From NCBI GenBank assembly GCA_020048595.1, contig JAIFMH010000225.1, forward strand, positions 1 through 7,150: a stretch of DNA of 7,150 bases. Direction: 5' to 3'. This DNA is from Bacteroidota bacterium. Its GTDB lineage: Bacteria > Bacteroidota > Bacteroidia > Bacteroidales > UBA4417. The notes under the pieces are model-generated. The model did no database searches, was not told where the DNA came from, and saw nothing but the letters and a program-made list of their open reading frames with translations. Position 1 is the stretch's first letter. Each line of letters begins with the position of its first letter. This document shows positions 1-6,296 of the stretch, in pieces. The position numbers and the translations under genes were made by a program.

Positions 1-43
1 AAATCGACCATATATCCGATAATTCCGTAATTTTTTAAACTGA

Positions 44-847
44 TCACGAATCGTCCCTATCATCCAGAAATTTCAGAAAATCTTTAAAGCGATCTTTCGA
101 AGCATACTGCCTTTGAAATGGTTCTGGTAAAATAAGCGAACGGTCTTTTTTCGAAAAACGCAAAATATGATTGATGTTAATAATTAAATTTCGATGAACA
201 CGAAAAAAATCAGGATGACCAGCCAGCCTTTTTTCGTATTCACCAATGTTAACCGACGAACAAATTGGCCTCAAACTGTTATTTGTCAGATAAATATCGG
301 TGTATCGTCCAGATGCTTCAAAATAAACAATATTACTTAACAGAATAATTTCCGTAAAATTGAGTCCTTCAATTACTATTTTATTAGTTGATTTAGATAA
401 ATGTACTTGTTCGTGAAACTGTACAAACTGAGAAAACAACTGATTACCTGACAATTGATTCATATTTGCTGAAACACGGTCGATTGCATTTTTAAGTTTG
501 AGTTTATCAATCGGTTTGGTTAAAAAATGTAAGGCTCCGTAATTAAAAGCCTCATCATAATACTCTGCCTGATTGAATGCTGTAATAATGATAATCTGGA
601 AATCTAGTTTATTCAAATCTGATAGCTCTTCAAGCAGGTCGAAAGCTGTCTTTCCTTCCACATCAAACTGGATGTCAAGAAATACAAGTTGGGGAGATAA
701 GTGCACAATAAGTTCTTTGGCGTCAATCAACTTAGTAGCGTTTCCAACGATCTGCACGTGAGGCGCAACTTCTGCCAAAAAGGTTTCGATTACTGCATGA
801 AACTTTCTGACATCTTCCACAATAATGGCTTTGATATTATTCTGCAT
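44..847 (-). CDS. LytTR-family response regulator
   Basis: This is a cytoplasmic two-component response regulator of 267 residues that binds DNA through a LytTR domain. The N-terminal receiver domain (about residues 5-125) shows the acidic pair E11/D12, the phosphorylatable D58 in LVFLDI, the switch T89 in IIITA, and K111-P112 in the LTKPID motif. The LytTR domain follows at about residues 155-262, with the characteristic segment FFRVHRNLIININHI at 214-228. The length is normal for the AlgR/LytR class. Its ATG overlaps the end of the upstream sensor kinase gene by 11 bases (837-847), so the two are very probably co-transcribed and translationally coupled, and the kinase is its expected phosphodonor. 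The catalytic residues look intact. The target promoter cannot be read from this window. Confidence 0.95.
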   Translation of the reverse strand: MQNNIKAIIVEDVRKFHAVIETFLAEVAPHVQIVGNATKLIDAKELIVHLSPQLVFLDIQFDVEGKTAFDLLEELSDLNKLDFQIIIITAFNQAEYYDEAFNYGALHFLTKPIDKLKLKNAIDRVSANMNQLSGNQLFSQFVQFHEQVHLSKSTNKIVIEGLNFTEIILLSNIVYFEASGRYTDIYLTNNSLRPICSSVNIGEYEKRLAGHPDFFRVHRNLIININHILRFSKKDRSLILPEPFQRQYASKDRFKDFLKFLDDRDDS

Positions 848-3770
848 TACGCTTAATCTTTAATGTAACTTTTGTTCCTGAGTCGGTGCTATCTGTTCTA
901 AATTGTATGAAATAACCCATATCATTTAATAGTTTTATTCGCTTCAACGTAAGTTCCTTACCCCGTGAGGTGTAAAGCAGATGCGATTGTCTAATTAGAG
1001 CTTCTGCCCTTTTTATACCAATCCCATCATCTTCTATTTCAACATTCAGAGTTTCTTTTTCAGAAAAATAAATACTGATTTTTAGTTTACCCTTTCCACT
1101 TTTTTGCAGAAGACCATGTTTTATAGAGTTTTCGACAAATGGTTGAATCAGCATCGGAGGAACGGTTAACTTTTCGGGTATTATTTCAGCCCCAAGTGAT
1201 AATTCATAATCAAACTTGTCGGGATAAATCAATTGCTGAAACTGGATAAAATGTTCGAGGATTTCCAATTCCTTTTTCAGTGGAAGCTCGGTAGCATTTA
1301 AGCTTTTTGATCTGGAAAAGCTGGCTGAGGCTGAAGCATCTAAAAAACCGCGAATCAGACTCGACATTCTGACCAAATAGTCGTTTGCTTTTTCGATGTT
1401 GGCCGACAGGATTATCGATTGCAGTGATGCCATTACATTGAAGATAAAATGAGGATTCAGCTGCGATAAAATAGCCTGAAGCTGGAACATTTTTGCTTGC
1501 TTGTTGATCTGAATCAGCCTGGTTCGAGTTTGAAAGAATAATACTAATGAAAGCAATACCAGGATAGAAACCAGTCCGAGCAGTGTTGGGAAAAACCATT
1601 CTTGTTTCCAAAGCGCAATGCTAACTATAATTGTGATGGCTGAGAGTGATTCGGAATTGGGTAGCCCTGGAATCATTGTCCTGACTTGTAAGATAGATTT
1701 TCCATCCTGAAGATTAGTTAAAACAGCATAATTTTCGTCTTGCCAGGGTGACCAATCCTTTCGGTTATCATTAATTCTCCAGGAGAAACGGGTGGCTTTA
1801 GGGCGATTGAAGCAAATGGTTTCGAACTGAATAACCACAGTCCTGTCGTTTCGGGGCAACGAAATTTCTTTTTGACTGTAAGAAAGCGGTTTCCCGTTAA
1901 ATCCTGAAATTCTTACAGTGATATTATTGTTTTTAAAATCGAGCTCTTTCGGATTCAACTTAACAACTTCGGTTCCGGTAGTCATCCAGATATTTCCTTT
2001 TGAATCTTTCACAGCCCCGTTTTGCCCGGGTTCAAGGCCAATAAACCCGTTTTGCTCGTTAAACAGATGTAATTCGATGGTATTGCCCTTTCTCCATTTG
2101 TATAAATCGAGCAGGTAAATGCCATTTGGCTGACTGAATAAAAGCCATGTTGAATCGATTGAGCTGACCATGTTGACAGCATCCTGAACTTCAGGACTTT
2201 TAAAAAGGCAAACAGAATCCGTTTTTTCGTCGTACCATAACAAGCCCTGTGTTCCGCCAAACCAAATATCGCCAACAGGCGGTTGGTGAATACACGAAAC
2301 TCCATCGCACGAAAGTTTACCATTATCACGGGTATAATTGTTTATTTTGCCTGTATCCCAATTATAACTTACCAACCCGGTGCCTCCGCCCATCCATATA
2401 TTTCCCTTCTGATCTTTGTCGAAAGCGGCGAACCAACCGCGTATTTGTACACCCTCATCGGGCCCAACTTCGCGCACTTTCCGATGCTGTTGGTCGTAAG
2501 CTTCTATATGTTGCTTTGAACCAACTAAAAGGAGTTTTCGCTCTTTATCGTAATACGATGCAGGGCAATATCCATCGCTAATTTTCCCGAATGATTTTCC
2601 GTCGTAATACATTACACCATGATAATTGGGAAAGTAAAGGGTGCCACGCTCGTCAATCTGCGCCTGGTAATAAAACAAACTGCCATATTTGGCTATACTT
2701 TGCGCCGGATAATGGATGATAGAATCGCCAACTAACTTTCTCAAACCAAAATTAAGTGAGGCAAACCACATGTTTTGCTGCTTATCTTCCACCATCGACC
2801 AAACCATTGGCAAGGCATCTCTCTGATAGGTCTCGAACCCTTGTGGGTAAACCTTGAACAAACCCTCTTCAGAACCAATCCAAAGTCGATTTTCGCGGTC
2901 GAGAAACACGACATTAATCCATTTATCAGGGAAATCGAATTTTTTAACAGTATCGGAAGTAAACAGATGAACTTTCGTGTAGCCCAAACCTAATCTCACC
3001 ACATGCATTTGCGATGGACGTTTGCTACCTACATATTGACCATCAATTACTTCGGCTTCCAATTCAAGTCCATGTGTCAAATATTTATAAATGCTTAAGT
3101 GTTTGGAATCGTGCCATTTATAAAGATTAATTGTCGAATCACGTTTGATAAATTGCGGATTGCTTAAATCGCTATTCAAAAGTATTAACGCCTCATTTTG
3201 CAGTTCATACAATTTCTTTCCGGTACTGATTAATAATGAATTAGACTTCTCCAACCATGCGATTTGTACCGATGTAACATCTGCAAGAAGTGGATATTTT
3301 TCTATAAGACTTACAAATTTTCCATGTTCGATATACCCAAAAACTGCTTTTTGATTGGTCATATCTGTAGAGCCATAATAGTACACCTTGCCATCGGACG
3401 AGGGGGCAAGCAAAAACTGTGAATGATTCGATGGAAATGTTTTCAGCTTTTGTCCATCAAAAACCGAAATGCCAAAGCGGGTAATCATCCAAATGTTTCC
3501 TGAATAATCTTCATAAATCAGGTCAACCCGATTATCAGCCAACCCATCAACCTGGCTGAAGTTGGTGAATTTTTCACCGTCGTACCGACTGATTCCCCCT
3601 TTGGTTCCAATCCATAAGTATCCCCGGCTATCCTGAAACATGCTCCAGATTTGCATTTGGGGCAAACCATCGCGAAGGGTATAAAGTCGATAAGGGGGAA
3701 GGGTAAGTTGTGCATGCGAAATGGTACATGCAAAAACAAAAACAAGTATGAAGAAAATCCGGTTAGTCAT
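837..3770 (-). CDS. Two-component regulator propeller sensor histidine kinase (LytS/YehU type)
   Basis: This is a membrane sensor kinase of 977 residues. I start it at the ATG at 3770 because residues 1-20 then form a clean signal peptide (MTNRIFFILVFVFACTISHA); the open frame extends 28 codons further upstream, but that would bury the signal. The periplasmic part carries Reg_prop blades with the typical pattern of a D-x-x-G-x-L/I-W-I/M-G core: GYLWIGTKGGISRYDG at 50-65, GNIWMITRFGISVFDG at 91-106, then several later copies. A Y_Y_Y domain (about 645-698) precedes a single membrane helix at about 722-746. The cytoplasmic end holds a His_kinase domain with LNPHFIFN (H774), then an ATPase domain with FVENSIKHG (N881) and DDGIGI (914-919). 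The last glycine box is weak (GKELTLKRI instead of GxGIGL), which I believe also occurs in relatives. It overlaps its response regulator by 11 bases. The ligand is unknown; many relatives sense glycans, but no polysaccharide-use genes lie within this window. Confidence 0.94.
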   Translation of the reverse strand: MTNRIFFILVFVFACTISHAQLTLPPYRLYTLRDGLPQMQIWSMFQDSRGYLWIGTKGGISRYDGEKFTNFSQVDGLADNRVDLIYEDYSGNIWMITRFGISVFDGQKLKTFPSNHSQFLLAPSSDGKVYYYGSTDMTNQKAVFGYIEHGKFVSLIEKYPLLADVTSVQIAWLEKSNSLLISTGKKLYELQNEALILLNSDLSNPQFIKRDSTINLYKWHDSKHLSIYKYLTHGLELEAEVIDGQYVGSKRPSQMHVVRLGLGYTKVHLFTSDTVKKFDFPDKWINVVFLDRENRLWIGSEEGLFKVYPQGFETYQRDALPMVWSMVEDKQQNMWFASLNFGLRKLVGDSIIHYPAQSIAKYGSLFYYQAQIDERGTLYFPNYHGVMYYDGKSFGKISDGYCPASYYDKERKLLLVGSKQHIEAYDQQHRKVREVGPDEGVQIRGWFAAFDKDQKGNIWMGGGTGLVSYNWDTGKINNYTRDNGKLSCDGVSCIHQPPVGDIWFGGTQGLLWYDEKTDSVCLFKSPEVQDAVNMVSSIDSTWLLFSQPNGIYLLDLYKWRKGNTIELHLFNEQNGFIGLEPGQNGAVKDSKGNIWMTTGTEVVKLNPKELDFKNNNITVRISGFNGKPLSYSQKEISLPRNDRTVVIQFETICFNRPKATRFSWRINDNRKDWSPWQDENYAVLTNLQDGKSILQVRTMIPGLPNSESLSAITIIVSIALWKQEWFFPTLLGLVSILVLLSLVLFFQTRTRLIQINKQAKMFQLQAILSQLNPHFIFNVMASLQSIILSANIEKANDYLVRMSSLIRGFLDASASASFSRSKSLNATELPLKKELEILEHFIQFQQLIYPDKFDYELSLGAEIIPEKLTVPPMLIQPFVENSIKHGLLQKSGKGKLKISIYFSEKETLNVEIEDDGIGIKRAEALIRQSHLLYTSRGKELTLKRIKLLNDMGYFIQFRTDSTDSGTKVTLKIKRNAE

Positions 3771-3980
3771 CAAGTTGCAATCACAGACAGTAAAAATAGT
3801 TTTAAATCCATTATAGCAAATAGCCTGAGAAAGAAAATTACAAATTCCGTTCATTCACAAAAACAGGGTGCTTGTTTAACCAAATATATAGTTCATGAAT
3901 CATGTCATGGGCTTTCTAGAATTTGAGCCTTTCTTTATAGAAATGAAATAAATCCTGACTGCCGGGACAATTGCAGCGGG
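3771..3980. other. Divergent intergenic region between the sensor kinase and the small-gene islet
   Basis: No gene is supported here. On the minus strand, TATATTTG (complement of 3881-3888) matches the Bacteroidota -7 consensus TAnnTTTG and could be the kinase operon promoter, giving a leader of about 100 bases. No TTTG -33 box is seen at the expected spacing, so this is only a weak proposal. Short palindromes are present: TTCATGAA at 3892-3899, TTCTAGAA at 3914-3921, and TTTCT/AGAAA at 3930-3943. On the plus strand I find no convincing promoter for the small genes that follow. Confidence 0.3.
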
Positions 3981-4008
3981 GGCGTAACCGAAAAGCCAAA
4001 TGAGTAGG
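3981..4008 (+). repeat. Leader element, copy A
   Basis: This 28-base element precedes the 102-residue membrane protein gene, with 24 bases between it and the ATG. It consists of a stem arm GGC (3981-3983), a loop GTAACCGAAAA, the complementary arm GCC (3995-3997), and a tail AAATGAGTAGG. A second copy lies at 5058-5086 before another small gene. The loop and tail are largely conserved between the copies, while the stem changes from GGC/GCC to CGG/CCG and so keeps its pairing. This suggests an RNA structure or a protein-binding site in the 5' leader. In this copy GAGTA (4002-4006) can also pair with TACTC about a dozen bases downstream. The function is unknown. Confidence 0.5.
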
Positions 4009-4032
4009 AAAAACTAAATACTCTGAAAAAAA

Positions 4033-4341
4033 ATGGACAATAGAATTGTTAAAATTTCAAATGTACTTGTTGAGAAAAAATTTCAACCATTGGTAGCCAA
4101 TTTAATTGGATTAATAATTGGGTTCGTTTGTATTTTCAGTTTCACAACGATCTGGGTAATTATTGGACTTATTTTATTGGGGGTTTGTGGCTTTAATAGT
4201 TATGATTTGATTTTCAAAAAACATTATAAGATAGCCATTGATTATAACGATGGGAAAGACGTAATACATGAATTTGACAGCCCTGAAAAAGCATTAGAAT
4301 TTAGAGATTCAATGATGAAAGAAATGAATCATATTAATTAA
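4033..4341 (+). CDS. Small two-helix membrane protein of unknown function
   Basis: This is a 102-residue protein that I do not recognise with certainty. A polar N-terminus (1-16) is followed by two hydrophobic segments at about 17-38 and 39-56, separated by only a very short turn, so it should form a membrane hairpin. The C-terminal 40 residues are soluble and mixed-charge (about 61-102), with YKIAIDYNDGKDVIHEFDSP followed by a predicted amphipathic helix. The layout of helices followed by a small beta-strand and helix tail loosely recalls DUF6232-type proteins, but I could not confirm this. It is the first gene of an AT-rich plus-strand cluster of small genes and is preceded by leader element A. 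No Shine-Dalgarno sequence is evident; the bases before the ATG are a run of A. It ends 19 bases before the next small gene, consistent with an operon. Confidence 0.75.
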   Translation: MDNRIVKISNVLVEKKFQPLVANLIGLIIGFVCIFSFTTIWVIIGLILLGVCGFNSYDLIFKKHYKIAIDYNDGKDVIHEFDSPEKALEFRDSMMKEMNHIN

Positions 4342-4360
4342 CAAACAAAAAAAATCAACT

Positions 4361-4516
4361 ATGAAAAAGTATTTTTTAAACACATGGCGAAAGTTTAACA
4401 GTAATAATCCTCAAGGTATAGAAGGCCCACCTACTGCACCTGAAAACTGGTGTTGTCCAAATTGTGGTACATGGTCGAGTGGTGATAAGTGTCCGAAATG
4501 TGGATATGCCGGATAA
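4361..4516 (+). CDS. 51-residue zinc-ribbon protein
   Basis: This short gene reads from an ATG at 4361 to a TAA at 4514-4516. The product has a basic, amphipathic N-terminus (MKKYFLNTWRKF), a linker rich in Pro and Gly, and a compact zinc ribbon at the C-terminus: CPNCG (32-36) and CPKCG (44-48). The two CxxC knuckles are separated by eight residues, as in minimal zinc-ribbon domains, and the protein ends three residues later. It lies 19 bases after the membrane-protein gene in the same direction. The ordered CxxC pairs with Pro and Gly in the knuckles make it very unlikely to be a chance open frame. Small ribbons of this kind bind nucleic acid or protein partners; which applies here cannot be told. 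Confidence 0.75.
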   Translation: MKKYFLNTWRKFNSNNPQGIEGPPTAPENWCCPNCGTWSSGDKCPKCGYAG

Positions 4517-4561
4517 AGAATAATAAAGGAGTATGATAACAAAACTTTAAACTAAACCTGA

Positions 4562-4996
4562 ATGAACAATAATAGTTTTAATTCTCTTGATGGAAATTTT
4601 GTATCCATAAATATTTATGAAACCTATAATGAGATTGCAAAGAGCTCAGGTAATAAATATAATCTGGACTACTTAAGTGACAAAATGAATTATACTAAAT
4701 GTAGATGTCCAAGGTGTAATGTTGATGGGTATTTCCGAATATATTTTTTAGGTAAAATACATCACGATGAATGTGGTTGGAAAGGTTATTCTCATTGGCT
4801 CGAATATCTATCCTACCAAATTAGTTACGCGTACTATGCTAGTAGGAAGCTTAGATATTCAATGAAAGATGAAAATGAACAACCCAATTTATTCCATTCT
4901 TCTGTTGGATATATGTGGGGTATTATTCGCTTTTTCTATATTGGTATTCCTCTAATAGTTTATAATGCTACTATTAAATCATTCCATAAAAAATGA
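4562..4996 (+). CDS. Zinc-ribbon protein with C-terminal membrane helix
   Basis: This is a 144-residue protein of no family I recognise. After a polar N-terminal region (1-45) it shows a zinc-ribbon-like module: C47, then CPRC (C49, C52), a beta-hairpin-like stretch containing DGYFRIYF, and HHDECGW (H67/H68, C71). The likely metal ligands are C49, C52, H68 and C71, with C47 as an alternative. An aromatic, tyrosine-rich stretch (79-100) follows, then a hydrophobic helix at about 117-137 and a short basic tail. It could therefore be tail-anchored with the ribbon facing the cytoplasm. It starts 45 bases after the 51-residue ribbon gene and is probably co-transcribed with it. No good Shine-Dalgarno sequence sits directly before the ATG; an AAAGGAG about 30 bases upstream is too far away. 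AT-rich codon use matches the other islet genes and differs from the flanking kinase. Confidence 0.78.
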   Translation: MNNNSFNSLDGNFVSINIYETYNEIAKSSGNKYNLDYLSDKMNYTKCRCPRCNVDGYFRIYFLGKIHHDECGWKGYSHWLEYLSYQISYAYYASRKLRYSMKDENEQPNLFHSSVGYMWGIIRFFYIGIPLIVYNATIKSFHKK

Positions 4997-5057
4997 AAAT
5001 GATTGCATAAATACTAAATTATACTTTATCGAATTACATTACTTATTTCTTATAATA

Positions 5058-5086
5058 CGGGTAAGCCGAAAACCGAGAAGAGTAGG
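5058..5086 (+). repeat. Leader element, copy B
   Basis: This second copy of the leader element lies in the 115-base gap after the 144-residue gene, with 25 bases between it and the ATG of the eight-cysteine protein. It consists of a stem arm CGG (5058-5060), a loop GTAAGCCGAAAA, the complementary arm CCG (5073-5075), and a tail AGAAGAGTAGG. From CCGAAAA to GAGTAGG the two copies match at 17 of 21 positions. A further small hairpin, CAGT-AAA-ACTG, follows at 5088-5098. Placement before a gene start at nearly the same distance as copy A argues that it is functional rather than accidental. Confidence 0.5.
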
Positions 5087-5111
5087 CAGTAAAACTGTAA
5101 AAATCAAAATT

Positions 5112-5294
5112 ATGGGAGACTATCTTCATTGTCCAAATTGCACTAATACTAGTTCTGGAACAAGTATTTACCAATGTAGCTGTGGTAAAATCTATTGCAG
5201 TAATTGTAAACCATACAAATGCGAAAAATGTGATTCCGAACTAAGCTCAGGTCTTATCAGCAATGACTATTATACGCTAGGTAAAATTAAATAG
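5112..5294 (+). CDS. 60-residue eight-cysteine zinc protein (RING/FYVE-like spacing)
   Basis: I start this gene at the ATG at 5112, because the open frame upstream (from 4965) overlaps the preceding gene and runs through leader element B. The product is small and cytoplasmic, with eight cysteines at residues 7, 10, 22, 24, 29, 32, 37 and 40. The spacing is C-x2-C-x11-C-x-C-x4-C-x2-C-x4-C-x2-C. This would bind two zinc ions and is close to the cross-brace arrangement of RING and FYVE fingers. The CGKIYCSNC stretch is particularly FYVE-like. Two independent tandem ribbons remain an alternative. The last 18 residues are polar with no metal ligands. It lies downstream of two other zinc-ribbon genes. 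Its own leader element suggests separate regulation. The function is unknown, and ubiquitin-type activity should not be assumed from spacing alone. Confidence 0.75.
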   Translation: MGDYLHCPNCTNTSSGTSIYQCSCGKIYCSNCKPYKCEKCDSELSSGLISNDYYTLGKIK

Positions 5295-5330
5295 CAATAT
5301 CCAATAATGTAGAAACTGTAAATAATCAAT

Positions 5331-5522
5331 TTGAGGAAACCGACGATTTCAGCACTTACCAAAATTATAAAATTATGGTTGTGGGTAAGTTTTCACTTCG
5401 GGCACTGGAGAATCTCAACGGGAGATTATAGAAATTGTACGGAATGCCAAAGGGAAATTTCGCCTGAACGGTTGCTACTTGTCCCGGGGGTGCAAAGATG
5501 CATGACGTGTGAAGCTTGCTGA
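5331..5522 (+). pseudogene. Frameshifted TraR/DksA-type C4 zinc-finger remnant
   Basis: The frame ending at 5522 contains an unmistakable TraR/DksA zinc finger: GDYRNCTECQREISPERL, then LLVPGVQRCMTCEAC, matching the family pattern G-x-Y-x-x-C-x-x-C-x-x-x-I-x-x-x-R-L ... P-x-x-x-x-C-x-x-C. Upstream, the coding signal jumps frame. The other frame (open from about 5291) reads FSLRALE at 5390-5410, exactly where DksA relatives have the ALxRI helix just before the finger, and then hits a stop at 5429-5431. GGAGAATC at about 5407-5414 looks like GGAGAGAATC with two bases lost. The only start in the finger frame is a TTG at 5331, and its first 28 residues look unlike the family. The usual N-terminal coiled coil is missing or scrambled. 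TraR/DksA proteins bind RNA polymerase through the secondary channel; this copy is probably inactive. Confidence 0.6.
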
Positions 5523-5613
5523 TGCCTATGAATCAGAAATCTTGGATGTTATCGCGAATACCCTGTATAAATGATTGTGAACGACAACAATAATTCAAGC
5601 AATTAACTGCATC

Positions 5614-5650
5614 AAAAAATCCCGGATGTTCAGCACATCCGGGATTTTTT
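5614..5650. terminator. Strong, probably bidirectional intrinsic terminator
   Basis: A perfect 16-bp inverted repeat (arms 5614-5629 and 5635-5650) surrounds the 5-base loop TCAGC. The core of the stem is TCCCGGATGT, flanked by an A6 tract on the left and a T6 tract on the right. This is a textbook rho-independent terminator for the plus-strand islet, and the A tract lets it work on the other strand as well. It separates the islet from the ECF sigma operon, which therefore needs its own promoter. Confidence 0.9.
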
Positions 5651-5676
5651 ATTCATTTAAAATAATCCGAACTTGG

Positions 5677-5705
5677 TGTAACATTTCTCCACGAAATGTT
5701 GTCTA
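5677..5705 (+). promoter_or_regulatory. ECF-type promoter with embedded inverted repeat
   Basis: TGTAAC (5677-5682) and TGTCTA (5700-5705), separated by 17 bases, fit the general ECF promoter pattern of an AAC-containing -35 and a GTC-containing -10 element. The sigma gene may therefore transcribe itself. The spacer contains a perfect 7-bp inverted repeat, ACATTTC (5681-5687) and GAAATGT (5693-5699), which could be an operator. The -10 lies only 9 bases before the ATG, so the transcript would be nearly leaderless. That is unusual, and it is the main reason for caution. No Bacteroidota housekeeping TAnnTTTG box is seen here. Confidence 0.4.
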
Positions 5706-5714
5706 ACCTCCTGT

Positions 5715-6296
5715 ATGAATGATGCAGAATTAATAGCCCAGATTTTAAGCGGGAATATGAATGCCTTCACGTTTTTGGTCAACCGTTACCAAAAGCTGGT
5801 GGTTCATATAACCGGCCGGTTAATTCAGCGTCAGGACGAGTTGGAGGATGTATGCCAGGAGGTATTTATGAAGGTTTATCAAAATCTGGGTAAGTATCGC
5901 AACGAATGCAAATTATCGACATGGATTGCAACCATAGCCTATAATACCAGTATTAATTATTTGCGGAAATTTAAAAAGGTTGATGAGGTTAATCCGGATG
6001 ATTCAGCTGCATTGCGAAACCTGACAGAATACAAATCGGATGATTTTGAAAAAGCTGATTTGCACCGCTACATTCGGGAACAAATTGAAAATTTACCTGT
6101 TCAGTACCGAACGGTGTTGACTTTATTTCATCTGGAAGAGTTTTCGTATCAGGAAATTGAACAGATTACAGGGATGCCCGAAGGAACTATAAAAAGTTAT
6201 CTGTTCAGGGCAAAAGCTCTCTTAAAGGAAAAACTTAAATTTGTGGTTGACGAAAACAGTTTAAAATTAGTGAAGGAGATAACTCATGAGGAATGA
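5715..6296 (+). CDS. ECF-type RNA polymerase sigma factor
   Basis: This 193-residue protein is a group 4 (extracytoplasmic function) sigma factor that directs RNA polymerase to a dedicated promoter set. Region 2 spans about residues 19-88 and includes DELEDVCQEVFMKVYQNL (41-58) and the STWIATIAYNTSINYLRK stretch that recognises the -10. Region 4 spans about 123-174, with IENLPVQYRTVLTLFHLEEF followed by the helix-turn-helix SYQEIEQITGMPEGTIKSYL (144-163), which reads the -35. Region 3 is absent, as expected for this class, and the length is typical. The start is the first ATG after the terminator. The gene overlaps the following membrane-protein gene by 11 bases. That gene's Shine-Dalgarno AAGGAG lies inside this coding sequence, so the pair is translationally coupled. 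The regulon and stimulus are unknown. Confidence 0.95.
   Translation: MNDAELIAQILSGNMNAFTFLVNRYQKLVVHITGRLIQRQDELEDVCQEVFMKVYQNLGKYRNECKLSTWIATIAYNTSINYLRKFKKVDEVNPDDSAALRNLTEYKSDDFEKADLHRYIREQIENLPVQYRTVLTLFHLEEFSYQEIEQITGMPEGTIKSYLFRAKALLKEKLKFVVDENSLKLVKEITHEE

Noticed and set aside
1..43. Possible start of another minus-strand gene at the left edge (ATG at 11).
   Set aside because: Only three full codons are visible before the window ends.
573..761. A 62-codon plus-strand frame inside the response regulator gene.
   Set aside because: It is antisense to the receiver domain coding sequence, with no motif or start signal.
1210..3745. Several open frames of 66-133 codons in other frames inside the sensor kinase gene.
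   Set aside because: They lie wholly within a long gene with clear domain structure and have no recognisable motifs, so they are shadows.
3771..3854. Extension of the sensor kinase to a start at 3854 (28 extra residues).
   Set aside because: The ATG at 3770 directly begins a clean signal peptide. The extra residues would place it internally and look non-coding.
3892..3943. Short palindromes TTCATGAA, TTCTAGAA and TTTCT/AGAAA as operators.
   Set aside because: They are eight bases or less in AT-rich intergenic DNA, expected by chance, with no supporting partner site.
3950..4032. A known riboswitch class in the leader before the 102-residue gene.
   Set aside because: The G-rich stretch and pseudoknot-like pairings do not match the core of any class I know, and the gene gives no metabolite hint.
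4533..4550. Five-codon ORF (MITKL) after AAAGGAG between the two zinc-ribbon genes.
   Set aside because: It is too short to support, and nothing indicates an attenuator.
5051..5056. TATAAT as a -10 box for the eight-cysteine gene.
   Set aside because: No -35 partner is present at 17 bases, the consensus is not the Bacteroidota one, and AT-rich sequence makes chance likely.
3981..5086. Integron attC sites or gene cassettes as an explanation of the repeated leader.
   Set aside because: No GTTRRRY/RYYYAAC core pairs or long imperfect palindromes are seen, and no integrase is present.
4965..5111. Extension of the eight-cysteine protein to a start at 4965 (49 extra residues).
   Set aside because: It overlaps the previous gene and translates through leader element B. 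Family-like composition begins only at the ATG at 5112.
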